Assembly (NCBI GenBank): GCA_020881915.1
Contig: JAJFPB010000004.1
Span: 3,968,001-4,032,000, forward strand
Direction of reading: 5' to 3'
DNA length: 64,000 bases
DNA from: Paramyrothecium sp. XJ0827
Lineage: Eukaryota > Ascomycota > Sordariomycetes > Hypocreales > Stachybotryaceae
Each line of letters opens with the position of its first letter. Position 1 is the first letter of the stretch. Below are positions 20,871-31,712 of the stretch, piece after piece. The notes under the pieces were generated by a model that was given only the letters and a program-made list of their open reading frames with translations, was not told the DNA's origin and ran no database searches. Position numbers and translations under genes: made by a program.

Positions 20871-23622
20871 ATCTGACATGGCATATGGTTCGGAGGTTGG
20901 ATGACGAAGTCTTGAGGGCATGACGAATGAGGAATGACTTAATAGAATACACGGCGGTGAAAATAAAAGCTGAGGTCGGGGAGGTGTTGAAAGCCTAGAT
21001 CAATAGCACAAATTGGATAATGATTGAACGAATGATCCTTAGCTGTTTATAAGAGTGTAGAACCGAGCTCGTATCCTGCTTGGCTCAGGTACCGCTTTGA
21101 AATCTGGAGGGATGGTGCTGCTCTTGCTTTACCGAAGTGTTCCTGAATATTGGACAAATGTCTAACAGATTACGAACCGCGAAATCCACTTTGTTTTCCC
21201 AAGGATTCTAAGGGGTTCAGCTTGAGCCGCAAATATCATTGTGAAAACTAGCCAAACTAACAGCAGTCAAGCCAGAATCTCTTTCTATGTGTTATAGAGG
21301 TTTTATGATATTACCACCTACCTCACCCGAGGTAGAGCTGTAAGTGCAGGGAACGGGTTTATGGTCCTTCTTTTCGTCCAAGTCCGCGACTTACCAGATC
21401 TGTGAGGAGAAACCATCTCATAGTTGGTTTATGGTTTATGGCGATTCATTACTTAATCGTAGACCCTCGTCGATAGCACAAAGGCAGCTGAACCGGGTCA
21501 TACAGCTTATACCATGCATTCGGCTCCCGAAGCGTATGGTAGACAACAGCGTGTTCCCGGAATGACCACTCCAGCGTCGGTCATGTAGGGCTTTTGTTTA
21601 GGGTAAAGCAGGCAAGCAGCTTCTAGTAAGGCTCGATTCACGATTTCCAAACTAGTTGTGCTCCGTAAGATAAGTCAGCAGGAAAATTGGGAATGGCGTG
21701 AGGGTAAGATACTCAGCAGGAAGAGATAAATGGTGGCTGAAGCGACAGGGGCACCTTGCGTGTGGAGAGCTATGGTGGGTATAAACGTGGCAGGGAGAGA
21801 TCGTGAGCTTCATGAAGGTAACTGAAAGGGGTAAAGGATGGGTCAGGTTCTAGAACACGAGACATGTGCTCGGAGCAAATATTCCTTCTGGCGGTCATCG
21901 ACTTTTCTCAGATTCACCATCTGTGACCCAAGGTTATTTGTGTTACACGCGATGATGATCCTTTGGGCTAGGCACGCGACTAATGGGGGTACCACCAAGG
22001 AGAATGGGCTCCAGGCGGAAAGACCCCTGGTGCCCAAGCTCACGCCACAGGCGGGCAAGAGGACATGGCTCCCAGGTTGACGACCCGGAAAGGAGGAAGT
22101 AAACCAATGAGTGGTGACGGAGTGAGATCCGGCGGTCACGTCGATGGCCGCAGAGATGGCAAACTCTCAAGATCTCAGACCTAAGCGCCGATCTGATCTT
22201 CAGGGACCTTCTCTATTGGGAGTGCCCGGTGGAAGAAACACCCAGAAGTTCGCAGGCTACGGACCCCAAGACCACTTCTGGTTTGATACTGACTGGGTGG
22301 CGACTGGGGAGGGTGTCTTAAAGCTGGCCGAAAGGGGTGGATGCAGAACTAAATCCGGGATGGGCATTCTCCAATCTCCAATCTCCAATCTGTATTCCCA
22401 GCCTTGCTGAAAAAGCCAAGCAAGACCAGCATGAAGGAACAGAAACAGGGACCACGCCCAAGCGGCACCAGCCACACCATGCTGCATCTTCCCCACGATC
22501 TGAGCTACAGCTGTGGTTTCTCGGGATCGGGAAGAGCCTATTTGCATGTTGCCACCAATAACAGCGGGGTGCCGGATAGCGGAACAGGCCAGGCGAAAAG
22601 TCCCAAGTTTTTTCGTCTTAACCCCCTCCTGATCCAGCTCGAGATGGAAAATCATGACCGTATTTGTCACGGGTACTGTTCACGTCCGGCTCCCCGTGGC
22701 CTGCATTTTGCTGAAGCTTCCGACGAAGAATTGCCATGTTGGTGGGTGCGCAAAATGACCAAGTTTTCCCATGCTCCTCAAAATTCCCGGCTCATGGAGG
22801 TGGGCAAAGCTCCGGGTGGGGACCGAAAATCCGGCATTCGAGAACGGTGGCGGCCCCAGGCCCCCGGCCGAGTAGTCAGCAGCGTGTTTGTGGCTGATGA
22901 TGTTTCTACCACCGAAAAGCCCACCCGTCATGTTTCTATTGCGGTGAACTCCAAATACAACACAAAGACACAGTAGGTGGATTAGGGACAGATTACGTGG
23001 CGTACCAATATGAATCCCCCCCTCCTCTTTTCCTTTCTTCCCGAATTGGGGTTTCAGCCTCTAATTTTGGGTTATGCCATAGTACACATCAAGGCACCTG
23101 CAGGCGCCCGAGGGGGGAAAACTTGGTAGCAGTCGCAAGGCTCAGATGAATTGCGTGGTCGAGATCAACATGCTTCTCCCAAGCTCGTGGAGTTTCCGCG
23201 AACGGTGGCTACCCCGAGGACCCTGCGAGGTGAAGCTACGTCACCGGTCAAATTTTCGGCAATGATCATCAGACCCTTGGAACATTCAAAGTTGGCTTCT
23301 TGTGGAGGGTCCCTGAGGCACCACACAATTGCTGCGTCCGTAAATCCACCACGGCCCTTAATGGACCCTTGTCGCTTCTGCAAGGTATTGCGAATGACGT
23401 CGTCATCGGTCGACAGGTTTCCCAGATTCATGCACCACGTTTCAGCGGACAAGACAAGCTGGCCTGCACCAGTGACCGTGCCCGAGTCTAGGCCCTTCCA
23501 TTTAGTGGATCCTCCAATGACATTGGCTTACCGTATTAGATAATTACGGAACTTGTGGAGAGCGTTCGGAACGGTGTAAGCTCCGAATGCGTCTCGTTGA
23601 TTGATTCGCCCGTGATTGCTCT

Positions 23623-23644
23623 CGATGACAGGCCCGATCCAGCT
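23623..23644 (+). promoter_or_regulatory. Candidate light-response element (tandem CGAT repeat)
   Basis: Two CGAT-headed repeats 12 bp apart, CGATGACAGGCC and CGATCCAGCT. The second differs by one base from the CGATN-CCGCT form I recall for Neurospora White Collar sites. It lies about 2.4 kb upstream of the frq ATG. The assignment rests on similarity only. Confidence 0.3.
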
Positions 23645-24266
23645 GAGCTTGACGTAAGTATGAACGAACAACAAAATTCACCACGGAATGTGCCCCAACT
23701 TACGATCAAGATCCGGCTGTTTATTTGTCCCCAGAATAGAGCATGATGTTTCGCAAAGGCAATCAATCCTCCTTCGATTTCATCGTGATACTTGGTCGAG
23801 GGTATGCAAGAACGAATTTTGGGCGCCACGCAAGCAAATGCACGTCAGGCCGGAACCTCCGCTATTAGTAGGCATCCCAGGGTCACACTGGACAGTGAAA
23901 TAATTTATGGCTCAGGGTGTCACCCCGCCCACGGGGCCTGGGGGGTTCAACATCCCACTGGGCCTGGCACTGCACGGTCCGGAGAAGTTAGACGTTCCCT
24001 TGCGGTAGGGGTCCAAGGAGAGCCGGCCACCTCCCCGATGCCAGGGCAAAAAGCAAGATCGGCGGGTTGCTCAGTTTCAATGGTTTGGGGGCCTCGCGGC
24101 AGACCTAGTTGGAATGCCATGCCAGCCAGCTAAGGACACAGGTGGCGTGGCGCTCAGCGGCTCAGCGACAAACCTTCAGAACTGGGGTCTTGAGGAAAGG
24201 CTTTGAAGTTGTCGAGGTTCGGTCGGACGAAGCTCCATGGACCGTTTCTAGACCGACCGGTCTGTC

Positions 24267-24292
24267 CGATTCCGTTGAGCGATGGTCGTTGC
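24267..24292 (+). promoter_or_regulatory. Candidate light-response element / clock box
   Basis: Two tandem imperfect repeats 13 bp apart: CGATTCCGTTGAG then CGATGGTCGTTG. The first matches CGATN-CCGCT with one mismatch. It lies about 1.76 kb upstream of the frq ATG, upstream of the leader-like DNA, where a promoter element would be expected. Binding is inferred. Confidence 0.35.
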
Positions 24293-25660
24293 CACGCCAA
24301 GGGTAGCCGGATCTCAAGAAACGGTAGGCCGGGTCGAACCGTTTGCCAGAAAACGGAGCCTCGAGCCGGATACGCCCACTGAGTTTGCCACTCATGCCGC
24401 CTTGCGTGGCCACTGATAGGGGACTTGAATCTGTGTTGGCATAGAGTACAGTGCTTCGCGTTCGCCCAGGTGCCACCGTTTACTCCTGCAGATACTGTAT
24501 TTCCAAGGTTTTCTGCGCCAAAGTGGATCCTGGACCAAAGCTCCGCCGCCCAATCAGAATCTTGGCTTTATAGAGACACGTAGTGGTGTGGGTGGTCAAC
24601 TCCAGGGACAGGTACCAGTAGCGCCAACTCACAGGAGAGGGGTACTCGTTCGAGAACAGCCTGCGCAAAGAGGGGGGGGTCCCTGATTCTCATCGAGTGG
24701 CTCTGATCTCTGGGAGTCCCTGTCGGTCATGAGAATCGGAGCAATGAGCGTTCGATCTGTTCAGTGACTCTGCACCCGCATATTCACGATGACCTCGCCC
24801 ACCAATGCCCACCAATTCCCACCGGCTGGCCACTTGGCCTAGCACTGGGGCGTTTCTGTATCTTTCTCGGCACGGCGGAGAAATGGTCGTCTGTGCCTTT
24901 ATTCCTGTCAATACCCTCGTTTTTTTTTCTCCCATTCTGCCTCCACCGCAAAACCACATCCTCGCCGCCGCATCAATCGATTTTTGGTGAGTGCCACTCC
25001 CTCTGAAGTGCCTCACGCCCTCTGCCAGCATACCCCCCCTACACACTCCCCCTCCCCTTCCCTCGGGACTTGGAAAAGCTGCCGTCTCGTCTCTCCTCTG
25101 CAATCTTCCAACTTTCAACTTCAAATCCCACATCAGTCCAACCCACCCACCACTTTCTCGTCGTCGTCTCCTCATCCCCCGACCGTGCAGTACTAGCTGC
25201 CAGCGTTGACGAGAGCGCATACTCACCGACCGCCAGAATACAGCCCAGCCTGCGCCCGAACATAATTTGACAGGGCACAGAAGCTTCGCAAAACATTAAT
25301 CTAATACTCGACCAGCAAAGAAACAAACTATCCAGCATCTATATATTGAACCACCGCTTCTCCCAACAACACCAAACCTGCGACGCCTGATCGCGAAATC
25401 CCAGCAAACAAGGCCACTCCTTCCAGCCACACAAATCAAACCAGCAAACCCCTGGATAGCACAGCTGAAGTGGCTGGCTTGTGCAGCTTCACTTCAACTC
25501 TCAACCGCCCGATCCATTCTTGAACGATTCTCTTCGACAGCTCTTATTTACGCAGCGACAACACCCCGCGATACTGGGCACAGCCAAAAACAGCCACTCG
25601 TTGTCGCCACAGTCCCGCTCGAGGCCAACTTGCTCACCATCAGTTTATTTCTCTCTCTTG

Positions 25661-25878
25661 GTACGTTCATACGATCTGTTAGGCCATGGCCTAGCTAAAT
25701 ACCTTCGGCCTTTTACTCGGTTTTGTCAGAATCCGATGATGATTTTTGTGGCGGGATTCTCGCACAATCAACATCCGTCTATACACAATTGCCTTGACTC
25801 CTACTGCACGACATTGCGCAATGCCCCGAGCTTGCCAGTTCTGTACTGAACAATTATTGACCTTTTTCTTTCTTGCAG
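25661..25878 (+). other. Probable frq 5'-leader intron
   Basis: A GTACGT donor at 25661 follows a pyrimidine tract, and TTGAC, a long T/C tract and TTGCAG end at 25878. The 218-nt interval contains several ATGs, including one at GCCATGG, which splicing would remove from the leader. Not in coding sequence, so unsupported by frame. Confidence 0.4.
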
Positions 25879-25953
25879 CTCGGCTATAATCGAGTTAGGA
25901 AGTCAATCTTACCTCGATTTCTGGTTACGACGGAGCGTCTGGTTTTCTAGACC

Positions 25954-25965
25954 ATGCCGATCTAG
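25954..25965 (+). other. Minimal upstream ORF (3 codons) before frq
   Basis: ATG CCG ATC TAG, 63 bp ahead of the frq initiation codon, downstream of the presumed leader intron. It would be present in the mature message if transcription starts upstream. Confidence 0.4.
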
Positions 25966-26008
25966 TCCAGCCACTACAATACGGCCATAACCAAAAAAAT
26001 TCGCAGAT

Positions 26009-26047
26009 ATGTGCATTTGCGCTGACGATGCCCGACAATCAAGATAA
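26009..26047 (+). other. Upstream ORF overlapping the frq start codon
   Basis: A 12-codon ORF starting at ATG 26009 and ending at TAA 26045-26047, in the +1 frame relative to frq, so it terminates 17 bases beyond the frq ATG at 26028. Ribosomes that translate it cannot simply reinitiate at the frq start; it should dampen long-FRQ synthesis and favour downstream starts such as Met99. Confidence 0.45.
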
Positions 26048-28997
26048 CAACGCTGGCTCACCCTCCTCCCTCTCGTCTACTGGTCACCCCCTTCCGCGAC
26101 GAGCACCTCCTGGCGAATCCATCACTCTACGTCATCATCAGCTCGCTCGTGATGCGTCACTTCGAGCATCTCCTGGCGTTACGCCAGCAAAGCCGCCGTC
26201 CGATGTGTCCTCCCCTAGGCGCAATTCTTCCGGCGACAGCAACGAGACGAAACAGAGCGACCCCAAGACATGGTTCGACCAGTCCAACGAAAACCCGACC
26301 GCTACATTTGACAACACTCTGATGGAAATTGACCCTCCATTTTTCCAGAAAGAATCCGACTCCTCTAATGAAGGCATCTATCCCTTCGCGCAAGATATTC
26401 GTCCACAGCTCCCTGTGGCTCACAGCAGCAGTGCCGATGATTATCGGAGTGTTATAGATGATTTGACCGTGGAAATTCAAAAGTTGAAGGAGGAACTGAA
26501 GCGTTATAAGCAGAAAGGCCCCGACATGCTCCGCAAAGAGAAGCTCTTCGAGATCAAAATTCACGGGCTACCAAAGACGAAGCGCAGGGAACTAGAGGCA
26601 ACCCTACGAGACTTCACAGCAGGTTTGGGAGGCTCTCCAGATGCATCCTCCTCTCAACGAAAGAAGTCATCACGGCACAACAATCGCGAGCATCTTTATT
26701 CCGGAGGAGGCTCTACATTCAAGCACGCTTCGTCTTCCTCTGGCTCGAACACGAGGCCAACAGACTCCGCATATGCCTCCATGTCAACCGGCGCCAACTC
26801 ATCCGGCACCTCGCTTGGTAGACCCTCTATGAACTCAGGCAGCAAATCCTCTGAGGAAAAGATTGAGTCTTATTTGCGGGACATCCCCGAAGGCCTCTAT
26901 CCCCGACCCATTGCACTGACAGAAAGGGAAAGGAAGCGCTTGGTCGTTCGCCGCCTCGAACAGCTTTTCACTGGCAAGATAGGCGGCCGAACAAGCCGAC
27001 GAGCCCGCGTCGTTTCACCGCAAGGTGCATCAGGTCCTGCAGGTGTTGTTACCGACAGCCAATCACAACAAAATAAGTCCATGTTGCATCAACCACCTAC
27101 TCTTCTCAGTGGGACAGAGCCTTCACGAGAAGCACGAATTCTTCCGCGTGACCAACAACCTGGCCAACCCGGACACTCGTCCAAGAGCAGATCGGGTGGT
27201 AACGGCTCTGCATCGAATTCGAATGGTGATGGCAACGATTCTGCCCAGGGACACAGCTCTGGCTCCAGAACAAACCCTTCACCACCAATGCCACCTCCAC
27301 CTGAGCAGCGAGCCACCCGGCCAACAGATCTTGACCCAGATCGAGTGCAGGTACCGAGCGATAACATGGACTACATCAGACATCTTGGCCTGGTTCCGCC
27401 TGAGCTTCTCTCTGGATCGTACAAAACGCAAGACGTGCAGCCCGATGCGGATGGTTGGGTGTACCTCAATCTTCTTTGCAGTTTAGCTCAGCTTCACATG
27501 ATCAATGTCACGCCGGCTTTTGTTCGATCAGCTGTAGCAGGCATGAGCGCAAAGTTCCAGCTGTCACCCGATGGTCGCAAGATTCGTTGGCGCGGAGGCT
27601 CGGAAGGCACTCGGTTCAGCAGTGACAGCTCAACGGACTATTCGCAAAAGAGTCCAGACACAGAAGATACGGATACAGCGAACAAGCGTGATCAGCGAAA
27701 GCGACTGAAGACAGGTCACTCCACAGGTGACGAATTTCGGTCTGGGAGCTCGAGCAAGAACACCTCAAAACTCGGGGCACAGACTTCAGCCCACTCGGAT
27801 AGTTTTCACTATAAACCGATGTTCGCCCATCAGGATTCATCGGACACGCAACGATCAAGCGATGACTCTTCATCGTCCTTGGATCCAGCAGTAGAGGAAA
27901 GCAATATCGAGGATTCACGATGGGGTCAGAGTGGCTCCGGGCAAACGAATCGCCGCAAGCGCCGTCACGACGGCGCGATCATTTACTATAGCGGAGCGCC
28001 ATTCTGCACGGATCTCTCGGGCGATCCAGGTGATGTCTCACCACTCACCTACATGCAATCGAGTGGCCAGGGCCAGCAAGATGTGTATTATATGCCCTCG
28101 GGGACGTCTCAGCACGTTGATTCTAGCCTCGAGTCTGAGTCGCGCCTTGGGCTGCGCCCGCTTAGCGAGAAGAGTGTTCTCAGCAGCCCCCGCTCCGATA
28201 CTGGCGCCGGCAGCACGGAAAACTCGTCGAATCAATCTAGCACTCTTGCTGATCTAATGGATGAGGATACCTGGGACTTCCCGTGGAGCGAGAGAAAGGA
28301 CCAGAAGACCCACATTCCGCCTCTCGAGCCTTGCGGACTCGGAGGCGTTATGCCTGAAGATCATTTTGCCGTCATCGTCTCGACCATGCGTCCGACCTAT
28401 GAGCGGGTCCCGGTTGAAGGCTCCGTTCGATTCGCAGATCCCAAGACGTCACTGCAGCGTATCATGGGACGTGCGCGGGAGCCCCAGCCAGATATTCCTG
28501 TTGTCGAATACAAGTACGTTTCGGGTCGCATCAAGCGCCTGGATCCGCTTCCGCTCCCACCGCCGGCCATGTTCTTCCAGAATATGAGCACGGAATCATC
28601 CGAATTCCCAGATATGTCTACTTCTGATGGAGACATTGAGGACGATACATCATCGGACGAATCCTCAAGCCTGCGAGCAAACCCACATCAATCAGATGAC
28701 TATCCCGATGGCGTTGACTTGACCAGCGGCGATGAGGACGGTGAAGACCTGGATGATGAGGCAGATGCTCGTCAGATTGAGAGTGACGAAATCCATAACA
28801 TGGAACAGAGTTTACCAGAACGCCGACGGAATGTCCCGCGGCCTCCGAGTCACAAATCAGACAATGCGTTTCAGAGTGGAAGGCGCAAAAGCGCGCCGAC
28901 CGAGATTCTGGATCGAGACCGTGCCAGAGGCAGCTCCGCAGCCACAGCTGTCGCGGTCAAGAGCGGCGCCAGCAGCAGTCTGGAAGACAGCAGCTGA
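26028..28997 (+). CDS. frq: Frequency clock protein FRQ
   Basis: Negative element of the fungal circadian oscillator: it binds FRH and casein kinase 1 and inhibits the White Collar complex that drives its own transcription. Single exon, 989 aa. Landmarks match Neurospora FRQ: GHPLPRRA at the N terminus; RRNSSGDS; WFDQSNENPTATF; Met99 in LMEIDPPFFQKESDSSNE; a coiled coil SADDYRSVIDDLTVEIQKL running to about 165; LRKEKLFEIKIHGLP; the kinase-interaction segment KRLVVRRLEQLFTGKIG (about 304-319); DRVQVPSDNMDYIRHLGL; WVYLNLLCSLAQLHMINVTP (about 477-496); GRKIRWRGG; a basic KRDQRKRLK; GAPFCTDLSGDPGD; and a C-terminal acidic, Ser-rich region with GLGGVMPEDHF. Long disordered, phosphorylatable Ser-rich stretches separate them. 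No intron is needed inside the frame. Confidence 0.96.
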   Translation: MPDNQDNNAGSPSSLSSTGHPLPRRAPPGESITLRHHQLARDASLRASPGVTPAKPPSDVSSPRRNSSGDSNETKQSDPKTWFDQSNENPTATFDNTLMEIDPPFFQKESDSSNEGIYPFAQDIRPQLPVAHSSSADDYRSVIDDLTVEIQKLKEELKRYKQKGPDMLRKEKLFEIKIHGLPKTKRRELEATLRDFTAGLGGSPDASSSQRKKSSRHNNREHLYSGGGSTFKHASSSSGSNTRPTDSAYASMSTGANSSGTSLGRPSMNSGSKSSEEKIESYLRDIPEGLYPRPIALTERERKRLVVRRLEQLFTGKIGGRTSRRARVVSPQGASGPAGVVTDSQSQQNKSMLHQPPTLLSGTEPSREARILPRDQQPGQPGHSSKSRSGGNGSASNSNGDGNDSAQGHSSGSRTNPSPPMPPPPEQRATRPTDLDPDRVQVPSDNMDYIRHLGLVPPELLSGSYKTQDVQPDADGWVYLNLLCSLAQLHMINVTPAFVRSAVAGMSAKFQLSPDGRKIRWRGGSEGTRFSSDSSTDYSQKSPDTEDTDTANKRDQRKRLKTGHSTGDEFRSGSSSKNTSKLGAQTSAHSDSFHYKPMFAHQDSSDTQRSSDDSSSSLDPAVEESNIEDSRWGQSGSGQTNRRKRRHDGAIIYYSGAPFCTDLSGDPGDVSPLTYMQSSGQGQQDVYYMPSGTSQHVDSSLESESRLGLRPLSEKSVLSSPRSDTGAGSTENSSNQSSTLADLMDEDTWDFPWSERKDQKTHIPPLEPCGLGGVMPEDHFAVIVSTMRPTYERVPVEGSVRFADPKTSLQRIMGRAREPQPDIPVVEYKYVSGRIKRLDPLPLPPPAMFFQNMSTESSEFPDMSTSDGDIEDDTSSDESSSLRANPHQSDDYPDGVDLTSGDEDGEDLDDEADARQIESDEIHNMEQSLPERRRNVPRPPSHKSDNAFQSGRRKSAPTEILDRDRARGSSAATAVAVKSGASSSLEDSS

Positions 28998-29832
28998 TCA
29001 AATTCAGAGGCTACTTTTTGTGCTCTCCTTTTTGTTTTTGTTCATATAAGGGGTGAGGAGTGGAGGAACAACGATCAAAGCCTTATTCGTTGGGGCTATG
29101 AATTTAGCGGGCGTTTGGACTGCGAGAATATTGAACATGTTTCTTTCTCACACTTTGGCAGGTTTTGGATGCTCATCAAATATCAGTACCTGGAAGGATT
29201 GCATTGGCATTTTGGCGTCTGACGTGTATCTGGCGATTCTCGAGGAGTATGAGCGTTTCCGTATTCAACACCTTTTGGTATTGGTGTTTCTTTTCTTCCC
29301 TTTATCCCGGGAGTATGGAGGATGAAGAAAAAGTGAGACTGGGCTTAACTCAGCCATATGAGGTAGATTATTATCTCCATGATACCAATTTGGAATATTA
29401 ACACCGTATTTCCCTGAAAAAGAAGGATGATGTGAATGTGAACATGATGCAATGACACATCGCCAAAGTTTATCAGCGTGAATTTGTTTCTGTGTGGTCG
29501 GGTTTTTATTCTTCCAAGCATGAGAGATCATTATGCAGGTTTTATTTGATTGCTAGTGAATGGGAGGCATGTACTACCATAGCTCATTGCCCAATTGCAG
29601 TACGAAATGCATCCAGATAGAGGTGCAAGCATACGAAACTGAGGCGATACACCCCCATCACGTGATGGTCTCAAGGGGCGCGTCACCCTGCTACCTCGCG
29701 GGGTCTCGGCTTGCTGAGGTGAGGTTAGAGTTTCAACCATTACAGGCGACGACAGGCTTTGCATCAGGGACCAAGTGATTGATCTCGTTCTAATCATGCA
29801 GCGTTGAATAAACCACGAACGGTCTGATCGCA
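28998..29832. other. Spacer between frq and the prenylcysteine oxidase gene
   Basis: An 835-bp T-rich stretch after frq, holding its 3' UTR and the promoter of the next gene. In Neurospora an antisense transcript (qrf) starts downstream of frq; nothing in this sequence shows directly whether one exists here. Confidence 0.4.
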
Positions 29833-31712
29833 ATGCTGAAAGCGTACCTAGGCGTAGCGTTGACGTGGGTCAACACCGTTGGCTTCGTCATCGCGGCAAG
29901 CCCCGTCAGCACCAGGGAAGTGAGGAATGTTGCCATTATCGGTAAGCATTTCCAGACTCGTGAGACTATGCTTGGATGGATGCATGCATTTTAGGCTATA
30001 TTGCTTGAATATCCTGACCAAAGCTTAGGAGCCGGTGCTGCTGGATCCTCGGCTGCGTTTCACTTACAAGAGTATGCGGATGATCTCGGCCTTGCTGTCA
30101 ACATCACCATATTCGAAAAGACTGACCGTATTGGTGGGCGCACCCTCACCGTGAATGCCTACGATGACCCGGCCATTCCCGTGGAGCTGGGAGCCTCCAT
30201 CTTTGTCAGCGTCAACCATATCATGACTAGTGCCGCGGCAAGGTATAACCTGGATTTAAGAGATATCGACGGGCCGGGAGCCGACGACATCACAGCCATC
30301 TGGGACGGCGAGAGCTTCGTCTATGAATCTGCCAAGGGGACGTCGTGGTGGTGGGACGCCACCAAGATGTGGTGGAAGTACGGTACGGCGCCGTACACAA
30401 CCATGAAGCTTGTCAAGAGCACGGTGAACAAGTTCCTGAGCCTGTATGACGCGCCGCATTTTCCCTTCAGGTCACTCACGCAGAGAGCATTTGAGCTGGG
30501 CCTGGAGAGGATCACCGGCATCACCGGCGAGCAACTCCTCGCCAACAACAAGGTAGGCAAAGCGTTTAACCCGGTGGCAGGCGGCTCCAGCGTGAAGTGA
30601 ACTGACTTGGTCACGACAGATCAATGAAGCTTTCTCTAGGGATATTATTCAGGCGGCCACGAGAGTCAACTATGCTTCAAATCTGAACCATATTCACGGG
30701 CTGGAGACCATGGTACGTCATGTATTTCTGAGGACAGCATTCGTTGCTAACGCTACCTTTCCAGGTATCTCTAGCGACTGATGGTGCCGTTGCAGTGGTT
30801 GGCGGTAATTGGCAGATATTCCAACGCATGGTGCGGGATAGCGGCGCGGCGGTTTACCGCAACACCTCGGTTACCGACATCTCCTTTGAGAAAACGAAGG
30901 GTAATTCTGCATCTCAGTCAAAGTACCTCATCTCGACCAAGGCCTCCAACTCGAAATCGGCACGCGTTGCCACTTTCCCGATTGCATTCGATAATGTGGT
31001 AGTCGCGAATCCTTGGCAGTATGGCGACATTACGGCCGGTGAAGGGGTTCTCAAGCACAATATCGATAAGATTCCGTACATGAAGCTACATGTAACTTTG
31101 TTCACCTCGCCGTTCAAGTTACGGCCCGGATTCTTTAACTTGCCAGCAGGAAGTAAGGCACCGAGCAATGTATACACGACACTTCAGGCCGGCGAGGAGG
31201 GTGGCCAGGGGCCCGATGGCGCCGGCCGCCCTGGGTTCTACTCCATCAGCACGCTACTGGCTGTGATCAACCCGAAGACGGGCAAGCAAGAATTGTTGTA
31301 CAAGATCTTTTCGCCTGAGGCAGTAACTCCTGAGTTCCTTTCGGATATTCTAGGAGCCAGTGTGCCCAGCACCTTCACCTCATCCAAGAAGGACAACGAG
31401 GGCTCGTCCCAAACGGTAGATCCCATCTCGTGGTACTATCCACACTGGTTCCATTCATACCCGATCGAGCTTCCTCGACTTACCTTCCAAGACCCCGTCG
31501 TCGGGAACGGCTTGTACTACACTTCAGGCATCGAAAGCTTCATTTCGTGCATGGAGACAAGCGCCCTCATGGGCTCGAACGTGGCGCGACTCATCGCAGA
31601 GGATTTCGCTGGCATATCGAGCGAGGACGATGAGGTTTGGGAGGATTTCTTGAAGGACTTGAGGGAAGGGACCAAAGAGAAGTTGCAGGAGCAAAATATG
31701 GGAGAGCTCTGA
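29833..31712 (+). CDS. Prenylcysteine oxidase/lyase (FAD-dependent, secretory)
   Basis: Flavoenzyme that cleaves the thioether of prenylcysteine released from degraded prenylated proteins, in lysosome/vacuole or secretory compartments. Exons 29833-29941, 30029-30552, 30620-30712 and 30765-31712 give 557 aa. A signal peptide is visible at about residues 1-22 (LGVALTWVNTVGFVIAA). The FAD-binding Rossmann motif NVAIIGAGAAGSSAAFHL is split by intron 1, and a second flavin motif FEKTDRIGGRT follows. The Prenylcys_lyase domain includes VELGASIFVSVNHIM, LGLERITGITGEQLLA, NYASNLNHIHGLETM and DGAVAVVGGNWQIFQRM. The C terminus NGLYYTSGIESFISCMETSA resembles the FAD-contact helix of amine oxidases. Alternative label: a related FAD amine oxidase, but the pattern favours PCYOX. 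Confidence 0.87.

Larger units (their letters stand above)
20871..26027. promoter_or_regulatory. 5.2-kb upstream region and leader of frq
   Basis: No convincing protein gene lies in this stretch, the longest gap of the window. It begins with the phosphoglycerate mutase 3' region. It contains two tandem CGAT-type repeats that resemble White Collar complex sites (23623-23644 and 24267-24292), a CT- and CA-rich segment from 24800 onward that looks like a transcribed leader, a probable leader intron (25661-25878) and upstream ORFs close to the frq ATG. The Neurospora frq gene is likewise preceded by several kilobases of promoter and a long leader. Confidence 0.55.

Noticed and set aside
22404..22976. 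190-codon plus-strand ORF upstream of frq
   Set aside because: Composition looks like translated non-coding DNA, with no domain or supporting splice/promoter context; kept only as part of the frq upstream region.
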